Shown: piece after piece, positions 8,854-16,766 of the stretch
Position numbering within the stretch: the stretch's first letter is position 1
Layout of the letters: each line of letters begins with the position of its first letter
Assembly: GCF_023700745.1 (NCBI RefSeq)
Contig: NZ_JAMPYG010000005.1
Span: 1 to 64,000 of the forward strand
From: Rhodoferax sp.
Lineage (GTDB): Bacteria > Pseudomonadota > Gammaproteobacteria > Burkholderiales > Burkholderiaceae_C
Direction of reading: 5' to 3'
DNA: 64,000 bases
Notes under the pieces: generated by a model
The model's database searches: none
What the model was told of the DNA's origin: nothing
What the model saw: the letters and a program-made list of their open reading frames with translations, nothing else
Made by a program: the position numbers and the translations under genes

Positions 8854-10053
8854 TCAAGGCACTAACACAAAGTCCTGCGTTGCATTTGTCACTGAAATGT
8901 CCTTGCTGACCGATTGGGGTTGGTAACCGGTCGCAGACGCTGCCACGCTGTACTTGCCCGCCATGCCCACTTGCATCGCCAGAGCAATCGGCAAAATGCC
9001 GCTGCCAAATTGACCAAGCATGGGTTCGCCAATGGGCAAGCTCAGGCTGTAGGCACCACCATTCAAATCATCAGCCGCGACCGACTTCACCGTCACGGTG
9101 GGTGCGGCACCAAAAGTTTGTTTCGCAGCCACGTAGGCCATTTCAGTGGTGCTGACCGGAGTCAACACGGCCGTGCCACTCACCGTGCCCATCAATGAAG
9201 TCGGCATCGTGATCCGCGTGTCCGTGGTGCTCAGCGGAACTATGCTGGTTTCAGTTTCGACCAGCACACCGGCAATGACCGCCGTGGAACGGCCATTGGC
9301 GGTCAGAACAACATCGTAGCTACCCGCTGGAAGGCGCGCCAAGAAGAATTCACCGGTGCTCATGTTGGGAGCCGTGGTCTGAACAACCACGCCATTCTGC
9401 TGCGCCGTCACCATGACGCCGCTGCCCAGCATGGCCGGGTCGATGAAACCGTTGATACCATTGAGCACAAAGGGGACGACCTTGATCACGGGTTTCAGCG
9501 CGTAATCACCGTTGGCGCGCTTCACGATCGACTTGCAGGCGTCGAAGTCCATCACCAGGTCAACCCGCTGGCCGGAAACCACGTCGAACTCGTTGACCAG
9601 CTTGATGCCGCTTTGCACCGCACTGGGGGTCACGAGTGCGGTCTCAACGCCACCCGTCGGGACCACCGAGTTGGCAAGTGCGTTTGACGTGTTTCGGTCC
9701 AAAACCAGACGCAGTTGCGTGTAGTGACCTGCCGCCAAGGGAGTCTCGCCAAGCGGCTCCAGCACACCATTGTTCAAATCGAGCAAATTGATCTTGCGTG
9801 CCGGGTTGAGGGTGATGTCGGTCCAGCCACCCTCACTCTCGGAGGCCGTGCTGCTTTGATGGACACGCACTTTGTTGACGGTCACGTTCACTTCATCAAA
9901 GCCGCAGGCGGGTGCATCGGTCAGGGACACCCCAAGCGTGCCCGGCGCACTTGCGCCACCGCCCCCGCCGCAACCGGCGACCAAGGCCGCCAGCACCGAT
10001 GTTGTCATGAATGCCCGTGATTTGGACCAGGAAAATGGATTCATACTTTTCAT
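8854..10053 (-). CDS. DUF4382 domain lipoprotein
   Basis: A predicted lipoprotein of 399 residues (402 if the ATG at 10062 is used). The N-terminus has a hydrophobic segment and a lipobox LVAGC followed by five glycines, so the mature protein should be lipid-anchored. The next 150 residues, from GTLGVSLTDAPACGFDEVNVTVNKVRVH, match the DUF4382 pattern: a beta-rich domain with a 'statement of a hydroxyl or charge, then HYTQLRLVLD' block. The C-terminal half resembles carboxypeptidase-regulatory-like beta sandwiches (LARLPAGSYDVVLTANG). AAAGG at 10063-10067 is nine bases from the ATG at 10053 but touches the one at 10062, so 10053 is preferred. Function is unknown; it is a monocistronic surface or periplasmic protein. 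Confidence 0.8.
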   Translation of the reverse strand: MKSMNPFSWSKSRAFMTTSVLAALVAGCGGGGGASAPGTLGVSLTDAPACGFDEVNVTVNKVRVHQSSTASESEGGWTDITLNPARKINLLDLNNGVLEPLGETPLAAGHYTQLRLVLDRNTSNALANSVVPTGGVETALVTPSAVQSGIKLVNEFDVVSGQRVDLVMDFDACKSIVKRANGDYALKPVIKVVPFVLNGINGFIDPAMLGSGVMVTAQQNGVVVQTTAPNMSTGEFFLARLPAGSYDVVLTANGRSTAVIAGVLVETETSIVPLSTTDTRITMPTSLMGTVSGTAVLTPVSTTEMAYVAAKQTFGAAPTVTVKSVAADDLNGGAYSLSLPIGEPMLGQFGSGILPIALAMQVGMAGKYSVAASATGYQPQSVSKDISVTNATQDFVLVP

Positions 10054-10062
10054 TTCGTTCAT

Positions 10063-10404
10063 CCTTTAAAAGTGACTTTGCAGACTGTCCACCCAAGCGA
10101 TGTGCAGCCGGTATTCATCAGGCTTGCAGGTCATCACAGGCCTCATGAGCTTGCACAATGCACTTCAAATCGAAGCTGGTCTGTGCGCCAGTTCACACTT
10201 ACTGCGATGCATCACCCCTCACAACGCAGCAATCTGCTACAAGCGTTTTCATTCTGGCACTGGCATATGTGGCCAGGCAATAGTCAAAAGACCCGGAATT
10301 GAAACAACATGTTTCTCCATGATTCCGACTTCGGGAAAGTTCTTGAGACTGCTTCCAGGTGTGCTGGCCATTAAACTAGCCCCATTCATTTCAAACCTGT
10401 ACCC
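10063..10404. other. Divergent intergenic region without recognisable genes
   Basis: 342 bases separate the DUF4382 lipoprotein gene from the Anbu gene. It must hold both promoters. Short open frames on the plus strand have no ribosome binding site and unremarkable composition. I see no RNA gene, convincing -35/-10 pair or repeat. Confidence 0.5.
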
Positions 10405-11232
10405 ATGACATATTGCGTCGCCATCAAACTCAACGCCGGACTGGTTTTTCTGTCCGATTCCCGCACCAACGCGGGCCTGGACCAGATCAGCACCTTTCGC
10501 AAAATGATCGTTTATGAAAAGCCCGACGACCGCTTCATGGTGCTGCTGTCGGCGGGCAACCTGAGCATCTCGCAGTCGGTGCGCGAGATTTTGCAAGTGG
10601 AAAAACTCAAGGACCGCGACGAGGACGAGGGCATCACGATCTGGAACGCCAAAAGCATGTTCGACGCGGCGCGGGTGCTCGGTTCGGCCATTCGCCATGT
10701 CTATGAGCGCGACGCCGCCGCGCTCAAGCTGGCCGGTGTCGATTTCAATGTCTCACTGATTTTTGGCGGCCAGATCAAGGGTGAAGGCATGCGCCTGTTC
10801 CAGGTCTATTCGGCCGGCAACTTCATCGAGGCCACGCCCGAAACCCCGTATTTCCAAGTGGGTGAATCCAAGTACGGCAAGCCCGTGCTGGACCGCGTCA
10901 TCACCCCGCACACGCCGCTGGATGAGGCCGCCAAATGCGCGCTGGTGTCGATGGATTCCACCCTCAAATCCAACCTGTCGGTCGGCCTGCCGCTGGACAT
11001 GGTGGTGTACGAAGTCAACCAGTTCCAGACTGACAAAGTGGTCTGCATTGACGAGCACAACCCCTACTTCAAGATGATGCACAACAGCTGGGGCGCCAAA
11101 CTGCGCGAGGTGTTTGACAGCATCGAAGACCCGATGTGGAACGGCGAGCAAACCAGCGTGCCGCTGATGCAGCCCGCCAGCCGCAACCAGGCCCTGAAGA
11201 AAATCACTTCTCCGCAGGAAAAGTTAATCTGA
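10405..11232 (+). CDS. Proteasome-type protease, Anbu family (bacterial proteasome homologue)
   Basis: A 275-residue Ntn-hydrolase of the group called Anbu or predicted proteasome-type protease. It begins MTYCVAIKLNAGLVFLSDSRTNAG: removal of Met1 would expose Thr2 as the catalytic N-terminal nucleophile, and SDSRTNAG carries the usual Asp; FRKMIVYE supplies the family Lys. MVLLSAGNLSISQSVREIL is another recognisable block. Anbu proteins form open helical or ring oligomers. In many bacteria they are encoded with an alpha-E protein, an ATP-grasp protein and a transglutaminase; none of these is next to it here, since uppP lies convergent 27 bases away. The start is fixed by the need for Thr at position 2. 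Confidence 0.88.
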   Translation: MTYCVAIKLNAGLVFLSDSRTNAGLDQISTFRKMIVYEKPDDRFMVLLSAGNLSISQSVREILQVEKLKDRDEDEGITIWNAKSMFDAARVLGSAIRHVYERDAAALKLAGVDFNVSLIFGGQIKGEGMRLFQVYSAGNFIEATPETPYFQVGESKYGKPVLDRVITPHTPLDEAAKCALVSMDSTLKSNLSVGLPLDMVVYEVNQFQTDKVVCIDEHNPYFKMMHNSWGAKLREVFDSIEDPMWNGEQTSVPLMQPASRNQALKKITSPQEKLI

Positions 11233-11259
11233 CACCCTTGGGCTGCCCTCAGCTGATCG

Positions 11260-12093
11260 TCAAGCTGTCCAGTTGACAGTGCCGGTCCAGGCGGTGGCCA
11301 GCACCACGATGCCAAACACAATGCGGTAGTAGGCAAAGCCAACGAAGCTGTGCGTTGAGATAAAACTCAGCAACCAGCGAATGCACAACCAGGCGCTCAA
11401 AAAGGACATCACCAGTCCGACGACAAACATCGGGGCGTCCGCCATGGACAGCAAGGCACGGTCCTTGACCAGACTGTAGGCGCCGGCGCCGATCAGTGTC
11501 GGGATGGCCAGGTAAAAGGAAAAGTCCGTGGCGGCCTTGCGGCTCAGGCCCAGCAGCATGCCGCCGATGATGGTGGCGCCGCTACGGCTCATGCCCGGAA
11601 TCATGGCCGTGCACTGCGCCAGCCCCACTTTGAGCGCGTCCATGGCCGTCATGGCGTCCACGTCATGAATGCGCGTCACTGCCGGATTTTTTTGCTGGCG
11701 CCGTTCGGCCCAGAGGATGATGAAACCACCAATGATGAACATGCTGGCCACCACCACCGGCGTGAACAGATGCGCCTTGATGGCCTTGCCGTAGAGCAGA
11801 CCCAAAATGACCGCAGGAAAGAATGCAATCAGCACGTTCAAGGCAAAGCGCTGCGCCTGCTTCTCAGACGGCAGGGACACCACGGTGTCACGAATTTTTT
11901 GCCAGTAGACCAGGATCACGGCAAAAATGGCACCAGTCTGGATGGCAATGTCGAACACCTTGGCCTTGTCGTCGTCAAAACCCAGCAAGGCGCCGGCCAA
12001 AATCAGGTGCCCGGTGCTCGAAATCGGCAAAAACTCGGTCAACCCCTCCACCACGCCCATGATGGCGGCCTTGATCAGCAAAACAATATCCAC
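11260..12093 (-). CDS. uppP: Undecaprenyl-diphosphatase UppP (BacA)
   Basis: A 277-residue polytopic membrane protein that dephosphorylates undecaprenyl diphosphate to recycle the lipid carrier of cell wall synthesis; overexpression gives bacitracin resistance. [15 protein letters not shown] at residues 16-30 is the first active-site signature, and [13 protein letters not shown] (around 165) is the second, with catalytic Glu, Ser and Arg residues in place. Length fits the family. The start [13 protein letters not shown] is preceded on its strand by GGGAGC. It is monocistronic, convergent with the Anbu gene. Confidence 0.96.
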   Translation of the reverse strand: MDIVLLIKAAIMGVVEGLTEFLPISSTGHLILAGALLGFDDDKAKVFDIAIQTGAIFAVILVYWQKIRDTVVSLPSEKQAQRFALNVLIAFFPAVILGLLYGKAIKAHLFTPVVVASMFIIGGFIILWAERRQQKNPAVTRIHDVDAMTAMDALKVGLAQCTAMIPGMSRSGATIIGGMLLGLSRKAATDFSFYLAIPTLIGAGAYSLVKDRALLSMADAPMFVVGLVMSFLSAWLCIRWLLSFISTHSFVGFAYYRIVFGIVVLATAWTGTVNWTA

Positions 12094-12163
12094 GCAAGCT
12101 CCCTTACAACAAGCGGCAGATTATCGCTGCCTGCACCGCGCTGCTGAGGGCTGGCGACTGGCC

Positions 12164-12766
12164 TTACTTGATCAAGGCGTGCACTGCCTTGAACTGCGGC
12201 ACTTCGGCGCTGCGCAACCACTCGAAAGCCACCATTTCCGTGGTCACCAGTTCGGCCCCGGCGCCGGCCAGGCGGTCAAAGGCGGCGTCGCGGTTGCGTT
12301 CGGTGCGCGAGCTGCAGGCGTCGGTCACCACCCAGACCTCAAACTCGTCTTCGAGCAAATGCAGCGCGGTCTGCATCAGGCACACGTGGGCCTCGCAGCC
12401 GGCGATCACGATGCTGCTGCGCTCGGTGGGCGTGTTGGAAGGTTTTTGCAGGTGCTTGGGCAGGCTGCGCGCGTTGCCTGCCGGTGCCTTCACCGGCGGG
12501 CGCAGCCACTCGCCCAGGCCTTCTTCGACACCACTGAACTGCATCTTGGCCAGCGTGCGCTGGCACAGGGCGCGCAGTTCAGGCGGGTTTCCGCCGAGCT
12601 TGGACGGGTTCTGCTCGGTGCCCCACACCGGCACCTGCATCCATTGGGCCGCCTGCGCCAGGCGCATGGCATTGGCCAGAACCAGTGGCGCTTCGAAAAT
12701 GGCAGGCATCAGGCGGGTCTGGTAATCAACCAGCACCAATTGGGAAAGTTCAACGTCAAGCAGCAT
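12164..12766 (-). CDS. Isochorismatase-fold cysteine hydrolase
   Basis: A 200-residue cytoplasmic hydrolase of the isochorismatase/YcaC fold. The catalytic triad can be placed as Asp14 (LVLVDYQTRL), Lys74 (TLAKMQFS) and Cys129 (GCEAHVCLMQTAL), with the usual cis-peptide region IAGCE before the cysteine. ACSSRTERNRDAAFDRL is the conserved helix after strand 5. YcaC-like members are of unknown substrate; true isochorismatases and nicotinamidases have different insertions. It lies 70 bases from uppP on the same strand, so co-transcription into uppP is possible. Confidence 0.86.
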   Translation of the reverse strand: MLLDVELSQLVLVDYQTRLMPAIFEAPLVLANAMRLAQAAQWMQVPVWGTEQNPSKLGGNPPELRALCQRTLAKMQFSGVEEGLGEWLRPPVKAPAGNARSLPKHLQKPSNTPTERSSIVIAGCEAHVCLMQTALHLLEDEFEVWVVTDACSSRTERNRDAAFDRLAGAGAELVTTEMVAFEWLRSAEVPQFKAVHALIK

Positions 12767-12983
12767 GGCGGGCTTTCAAAAATATAAGAAGGACAATCCC
12801 GGATTAAACCGCAGCTTGACCCCGGTTTTGTCGTGCCACAGCCGATCCTGCCTCAAGGACGTTCGAACGCATGCACTGCAGATCAAGTCTGCCATGGCAA
12901 CGCCGTCTTGTCATGCCGGGCTCGACCAGACCTCCATGGGTTCCGCGGTAGCATGACGGCTTTCACCTCCCTGAAATTCAAGC

Positions 12984-15254
12984 ATGCTCACACGTAGAAA
13001 CTGGTTACTCGGCACCGTCGCTGCCACTGGTGCCTTGGTGGTGGGCTGGTCGCTGATGCCGGTGCGCCAGCGCCTGACGGGCTCGCAGGCGCTGTCCACC
13101 GGGCCAGGACAAAACGCCTTCAATGGCTGGGTCAAGATTGGCTTGGACAGCAGTGTGACGGTAATGATGGCCAAGTCGGAGATGGGGCAAGGCGTGCACA
13201 CCGGCCTGGCCATGCTGCTGGCGGAAGAGCTCGATGCCGACTGGGCCCGGGTGCGGGTGGAGCACTCGCCGGTTGACGCCATCTACAACAACCTCAGCGC
13301 CGTGGTCGATGGTCTGCCGTTTCACCCGGATGACGACAGCGCGCTCAAAATCACCGCGCAGTGGCTCACCGCCAAGCTGATGCGTGAATTTGGCGTGATG
13401 ATGACCGGCGGCTCCTCCAGCATCAAGGACCTCTGGCTGCCCATGCGCGAAGCCGGTGCCTCGGCCCGTGCCATGCTGATCGAGGCCGCCTCCCGCCAAT
13501 GGCAACTGCCAGCCACCGAATGCACGGCAGCGCTTGGGCGCGTCACCCACCCCAGTGGCCAGTCCGCCAGCTTTGGCGAATTGGCCCGGGCCGCCAGCCA
13601 GCTGCCTTTGCCGCAAGACCCCAAGCTGAAGAGCCCGGCCCAATTCACCCTGATCGGCCACCCCAGACGCCGCCTGGAGGCGGCCTCCAAGCTAGATGGC
13701 TCGGCCGTTTTTGGCATGGACGTGCTGCCGCATGGCCTGCTGTACGCCAGCGTCAGCATGTGCCCCACGCTGGGCGGTCGCGTAGCCGGTTTTCAGGGTG
13801 ATGCAGCGCTCAAGCTGCCCGGCGTGCGCCAGGTGCTCAAGCTCGACGCCTACCACGGCAGCACCGGTGGCGTGGCGGTGGTGGCCGACACCCCATACCA
13901 CGCCAGCCTGGCGCTGGCTCAGGTGCGGGTCGACTGGGAGCACGGCCCCAACGCCACACTCGACAGTGCCGCTGTCATGGTGCAACTGGCGCAAACGCTG
14001 GATCAACAGGATGGCTGGGCCTATTACCGGCATGGTGATGTCAACACAGCTCTGGCCGCGGCCAGCAAAACCATCACGGCCGACTACCTGGTGCCCTACC
14101 TCGCCCACACGCCGATGGAGCCGATGAACTGCACGGTGCAATTCAGGGACGGCGTCGCTACGGTCTGGGCATCAACCCAGGTGCCCGGACTGGCGCGCGC
14201 CGCCGCCGCCAGGGCGCTGGGCATTGCCAGCGACAAGGTCACGGTGCAAGTGCAGTTTCTGGGTGGTGGTTTCGGCCGCCGGCTCGACGTCGACTTTATC
14301 GGCCAGGCCGCCGCGATCGCCAAAGAGGCCGGCGGTGCGCCGGTGCAAACCTTCTGGAGCCGGGAACAGGACATCACGCACGACTTTTACCGGCCGGCCT
14401 GCGTCTCACGCTTCACGGCAGGGTTCGATGCCCAAGGTGCACTCAGTGCCTGGAAAAATACCTCGACCAGCCAGGCCATCGTGCCGCAAATGCTGAAGCG
14501 CCTGTTCAGGCTGCCATCGGCCGGACCCGACAAAACTGCCGCCGAAGGTGCCTTTGACCAAGCCTACGAGTGGCCCAACGCCCGCATTGCCCATGAAATG
14601 GTGGAGCTCGGCGTACCGGTGGGCTTCTGGCGCTCGGTAGGCCATTCGCACCAGGCGTTTTTCAAGGAATGCTTCATGGATGAGGTGGCGCTGGCTGCGG
14701 GCCAGGACCCGGTGGCGTTTCGGGCTACCCTGCTGCAAAAACATCCACGCCATCTCAAGGTCCTGCAACAGGTCGCCGTCATGTCGGATTGGGGCCACAC
14801 TTTCAAGCCCGCACCGGGCGCCTTGCCGCGTGCCCGGGGTGTGGCGCTGCACCAATCCTTCGGTTCGGTGGTGGCGCAGGTGGCCGAGGTCTCGGTGGAT
14901 GCCAGCCAGAAAATCCGGGTGCACAAGGTCTGGTGCGTGATCGACTGCGGCTTTGCTGTCAACCCCAATCTGATCCGGCAACAGCTGGAGAGCGCCATTG
15001 TGTTTGGTCTGTCTGCGGCGCTCTACGGTGAGATCACCATCAAGAGTGGCCAGGTGCAACAAAGCAATTTTCACGATTACCCGATGCTGCGCATGGACGA
15101 ATGCCCTGTCATCGAGAGCCACATCATGACCAGCACCGAGCCGCCCGAAGGCGTCGGCGAGCCCGGCACGCCACCGATTGCACCGGCCGTGGCCAACGCT
15201 GTGTTTGCCCTGACGGGAAAACGCCTGCGCGCCCTGCCCCTCAAACTGGCCTGA
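12984..15254 (+). CDS. Molybdopterin-binding subunit of a xanthine oxidase-family dehydrogenase (IorB-like)
   Basis: A 756-residue large subunit of the isoquinoline 1-oxidoreductase/aldehyde dehydrogenase type. The N-terminus MLTRRNWLLG plus a hydrophobic stretch is a twin-arginine signal, so the folded complex should be exported. Molybdenum cofactor motifs include EMGQGVHTGLAMLLAEELD, GGGFGRR (around residue 430) and the region with catalytic Glu, GVGEPGTPPIAPAVANAV, near the C-terminus. It hydroxylates an N-heterocycle or oxidises an aldehyde; substrate is unknown. The [2Fe-2S] subunit gene follows after 35 bases; a b- or c-type cytochrome acceptor gene is not present. Here the large-subunit gene comes first, the reverse of the usual order. 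Confidence 0.9.
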   Translation: MLTRRNWLLGTVAATGALVVGWSLMPVRQRLTGSQALSTGPGQNAFNGWVKIGLDSSVTVMMAKSEMGQGVHTGLAMLLAEELDADWARVRVEHSPVDAIYNNLSAVVDGLPFHPDDDSALKITAQWLTAKLMREFGVMMTGGSSSIKDLWLPMREAGASARAMLIEAASRQWQLPATECTAALGRVTHPSGQSASFGELARAASQLPLPQDPKLKSPAQFTLIGHPRRRLEAASKLDGSAVFGMDVLPHGLLYASVSMCPTLGGRVAGFQGDAALKLPGVRQVLKLDAYHGSTGGVAVVADTPYHASLALAQVRVDWEHGPNATLDSAAVMVQLAQTLDQQDGWAYYRHGDVNTALAAASKTITADYLVPYLAHTPMEPMNCTVQFRDGVATVWASTQVPGLARAAAARALGIASDKVTVQVQFLGGGFGRRLDVDFIGQAAAIAKEAGGAPVQTFWSREQDITHDFYRPACVSRFTAGFDAQGALSAWKNTSTSQAIVPQMLKRLFRLPSAGPDKTAAEGAFDQAYEWPNARIAHEMVELGVPVGFWRSVGHSHQAFFKECFMDEVALAAGQDPVAFRATLLQKHPRHLKVLQQVAVMSDWGHTFKPAPGALPRARGVALHQSFGSVVAQVAEVSVDASQKIRVHKVWCVIDCGFAVNPNLIRQQLESAIVFGLSAALYGEITIKSGQVQQSNFHDYPMLRMDECPVIESHIMTSTEPPEGVGEPGTPPIAPAVANAVFALTGKRLRALPLKLA

Positions 15255-15289
15255 GACTGCTTGCCCAGCCGCCAACCAGGAAATCCACC

Positions 15290-15754
15290 ATGACCCTACG
15301 CATCAGACTCAACGGTAAAACCATCGACGTCGCGGCCGAACCCGAGACCCCGCTGCTGTGGGTCTTGCGTGGCGAACTGCACACCAATGGCACCAAATTC
15401 GGCTGCGGCATGGCGCTGTGCGGAACTTGCACGGTGCATCTGAATGGCGAACCGGTGCGCGCCTGCGTGACGCCGCTGGCCGCTGTAGGCACAGGTGAAA
15501 TCACCACCATCGAAGGCCTGCACGGCCCACAAGCCGATGCCTTGCGCCAAGCCTGGATCGATCTGGACGTGGTGCAATGCGGTTACTGCCAGAGCGGTCA
15601 GCTCATGAGCGCCGCCGCCTTGCTGAAAGACAAGCCCCAACCCACGGATTCCGACATTGACGAAGCCATGAGCGGCAACCTGTGCCGCTGCGGCACCTAC
15701 CCGAGGGTTCGGGCGGCCATTCATCAGGCGGCAAAAACCATCATACAGACTTGA
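15290..15754 (+). CDS. [2Fe-2S] subunit of the molybdenum hydroxylase (IorA-like)
   Basis: A 154-residue iron-sulfur protein that passes electrons from the molybdenum centre of the preceding gene product. The plant-type cluster ligands are Cys39, Cys44, Cys47 and Cys59 (GCGMALCGTC...RAC), and the second, helical-domain cluster uses Cys97, Cys100, Cys132 and Cys134 (QCGYCQSGQ, GNLCRCGTYPRVRAAI). All eight are present. The ATG at 15290 is the start (MTLRIRLNGKTIDV); the frame is open upstream into the large-subunit gene but has no family match there. No signal peptide is seen, so it probably rides out with the Tat-exported partner. Confidence 0.93.
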   Translation: MTLRIRLNGKTIDVAAEPETPLLWVLRGELHTNGTKFGCGMALCGTCTVHLNGEPVRACVTPLAAVGTGEITTIEGLHGPQADALRQAWIDLDVVQCGYCQSGQLMSAAALLKDKPQPTDSDIDEAMSGNLCRCGTYPRVRAAIHQAAKTIIQT

Positions 15755-15829
15755 ATATTATTTAAATCAATGGCTTACGAGATTCTTCAAGCATCCAATT
15801 GCGCTCAATAAAGTGTGTAAACTACGCCG

Positions 15830-16405
15830 ATGCGCATCGCCCTCCTCATAACCTCCTTGCTAGTTGCCGCCAGTGCCTATGCTGCGCCGGCTGACGCGCC
15901 TGATGACATGAGCCGTTTTTTAAGTGACAAGGGCTTGTTGTCGCAAATGGACCAGATGCGCCAGAAAGTCACCAGCAAGGCGTCAGACCTGGTGGTCAAC
16001 GCGCTGGGCTTCCTGGGTGTGCCCTACCAGCGGGGCGGCAACAACGCGGAAACCGGTTTCGATTGCAGTGGTTTTGTCAAAGCCATGTACGAACAGACCG
16101 TGGGCCTGATCCTGCCGCGCAAGGCCGAACAACAGGCTGCAGCCACCCAGCAAATTGACCGCTCTGAACTGCAGCCGGGCGACCTGGTATTCTTCAACAC
16201 GCTGCGCCGCGCCTTCAGCCATGTGGGTATTTACATCGGTGACGGCAAATTCATCCATTCACCCAAACCCGGCGCCCAGGTACGCGTGGAAAACATGGGG
16301 ATTTCCTATTGGAGCCATCGTTTTGACGGCGCGCGACGCGTCACTACGGCCGGAAATGGCAACGCCATCCTCGGGGCAGCCACGGCAGACCCGGCCCAGC
16401 GCTGA
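15830..16405 (+). CDS. C40-family (NlpC/P60) cell wall endopeptidase
   Basis: A 191-residue secreted peptidase. Residues 1-19 form a Sec signal peptide ending AYAAPA. The NlpC/P60 domain starts near residue 50: FDCSGFVKAMYEQ carries the nucleophile Cys79, SHVGIYIGDGKFIHSP carries His131 and the third polar residue His143. Such enzymes cleave gamma-D-Glu-diaminopimelate or nearby bonds in peptidoglycan stems. The open reading starts with an ATG six bases after TACGCCG, without a strong ribosome binding site. It is monocistronic; the next gene is convergent two bases away. Confidence 0.9.
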   Translation: MRIALLITSLLVAASAYAAPADAPDDMSRFLSDKGLLSQMDQMRQKVTSKASDLVVNALGFLGVPYQRGGNNAETGFDCSGFVKAMYEQTVGLILPRKAEQQAAATQQIDRSELQPGDLVFFNTLRRAFSHVGIYIGDGKFIHSPKPGAQVRVENMGISYWSHRFDGARRVTTAGNGNAILGAATADPAQR

Positions 16406-16407
16406 GT

Positions 16408-16725
16408 TCAGCGGCGTTTTTCGCTGACGTCGGAGACATCCGTGACCTCGGTCACCTCGGCATCAATCACATCCATCGGCATTTGGTTTCGGCTGGCGCC
16501 AGGCGTTGTGGACCGGTAAGCCCGTTGCCACAGGTCGGCCCGGTTCATCCTGAAAACCCAGGGCTGCACCGGTCGGCCAGTCAGCTTGGCCCACAAGGCC
16601 CGCAGCAGCCACAGCATGAGCACCAGGCTGGCGGCAAACAGCAAACTGGCCATGAAAATCAGCGCTGCCGCCAACAATCCCAGACGCAATATCCAGCGCA
16701 TCACTTGCTTTACAAAGTTATTCAC
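16408..16725 (-). CDS. Small membrane protein of unknown function
   Basis: About 105 residues if read from the GTG at 16725, which has AAGGA (16734-16738 on the minus strand) eight bases upstream; an ATG at 16746 would add seven residues but has no such site. A double hydrophobic stretch, from WILRLGLLAAALIFMASLLFAA to about residue 45, makes one long or two short membrane segments, followed by a basic, soluble tail rich in Asp/Glu/Val at the end (DVIDAEVTEVTDVSDVSEK). I do not recognise the family. It ends two bases from the C40 peptidase stop and starts 41 bases from the dinG stop, on the dinG strand. Confidence 0.65.
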   Translation of the reverse strand: MNNFVKQVMRWILRLGLLAAALIFMASLLFAASLVLMLWLLRALWAKLTGRPVQPWVFRMNRADLWQRAYRSTTPGASRNQMPMDVIDAEVTEVTDVSDVSEKRR

Positions 16726-16766
16726 CCATCGATTCCTTGAACACAATCCATGCTGTCATCATCGCA

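Noticed and set aside
10072..10408. Plus-strand short open frames upstream of the Anbu gene
   Set aside because: No ribosome binding site, no recognisable domain, and they overlap each other in different frames.
14406..15275. A 289-codon minus-strand frame opposite the molybdenum subunit gene
   Set aside because: Shadow composition, no known domain, and the plus-strand gene carries all cofactor motifs.
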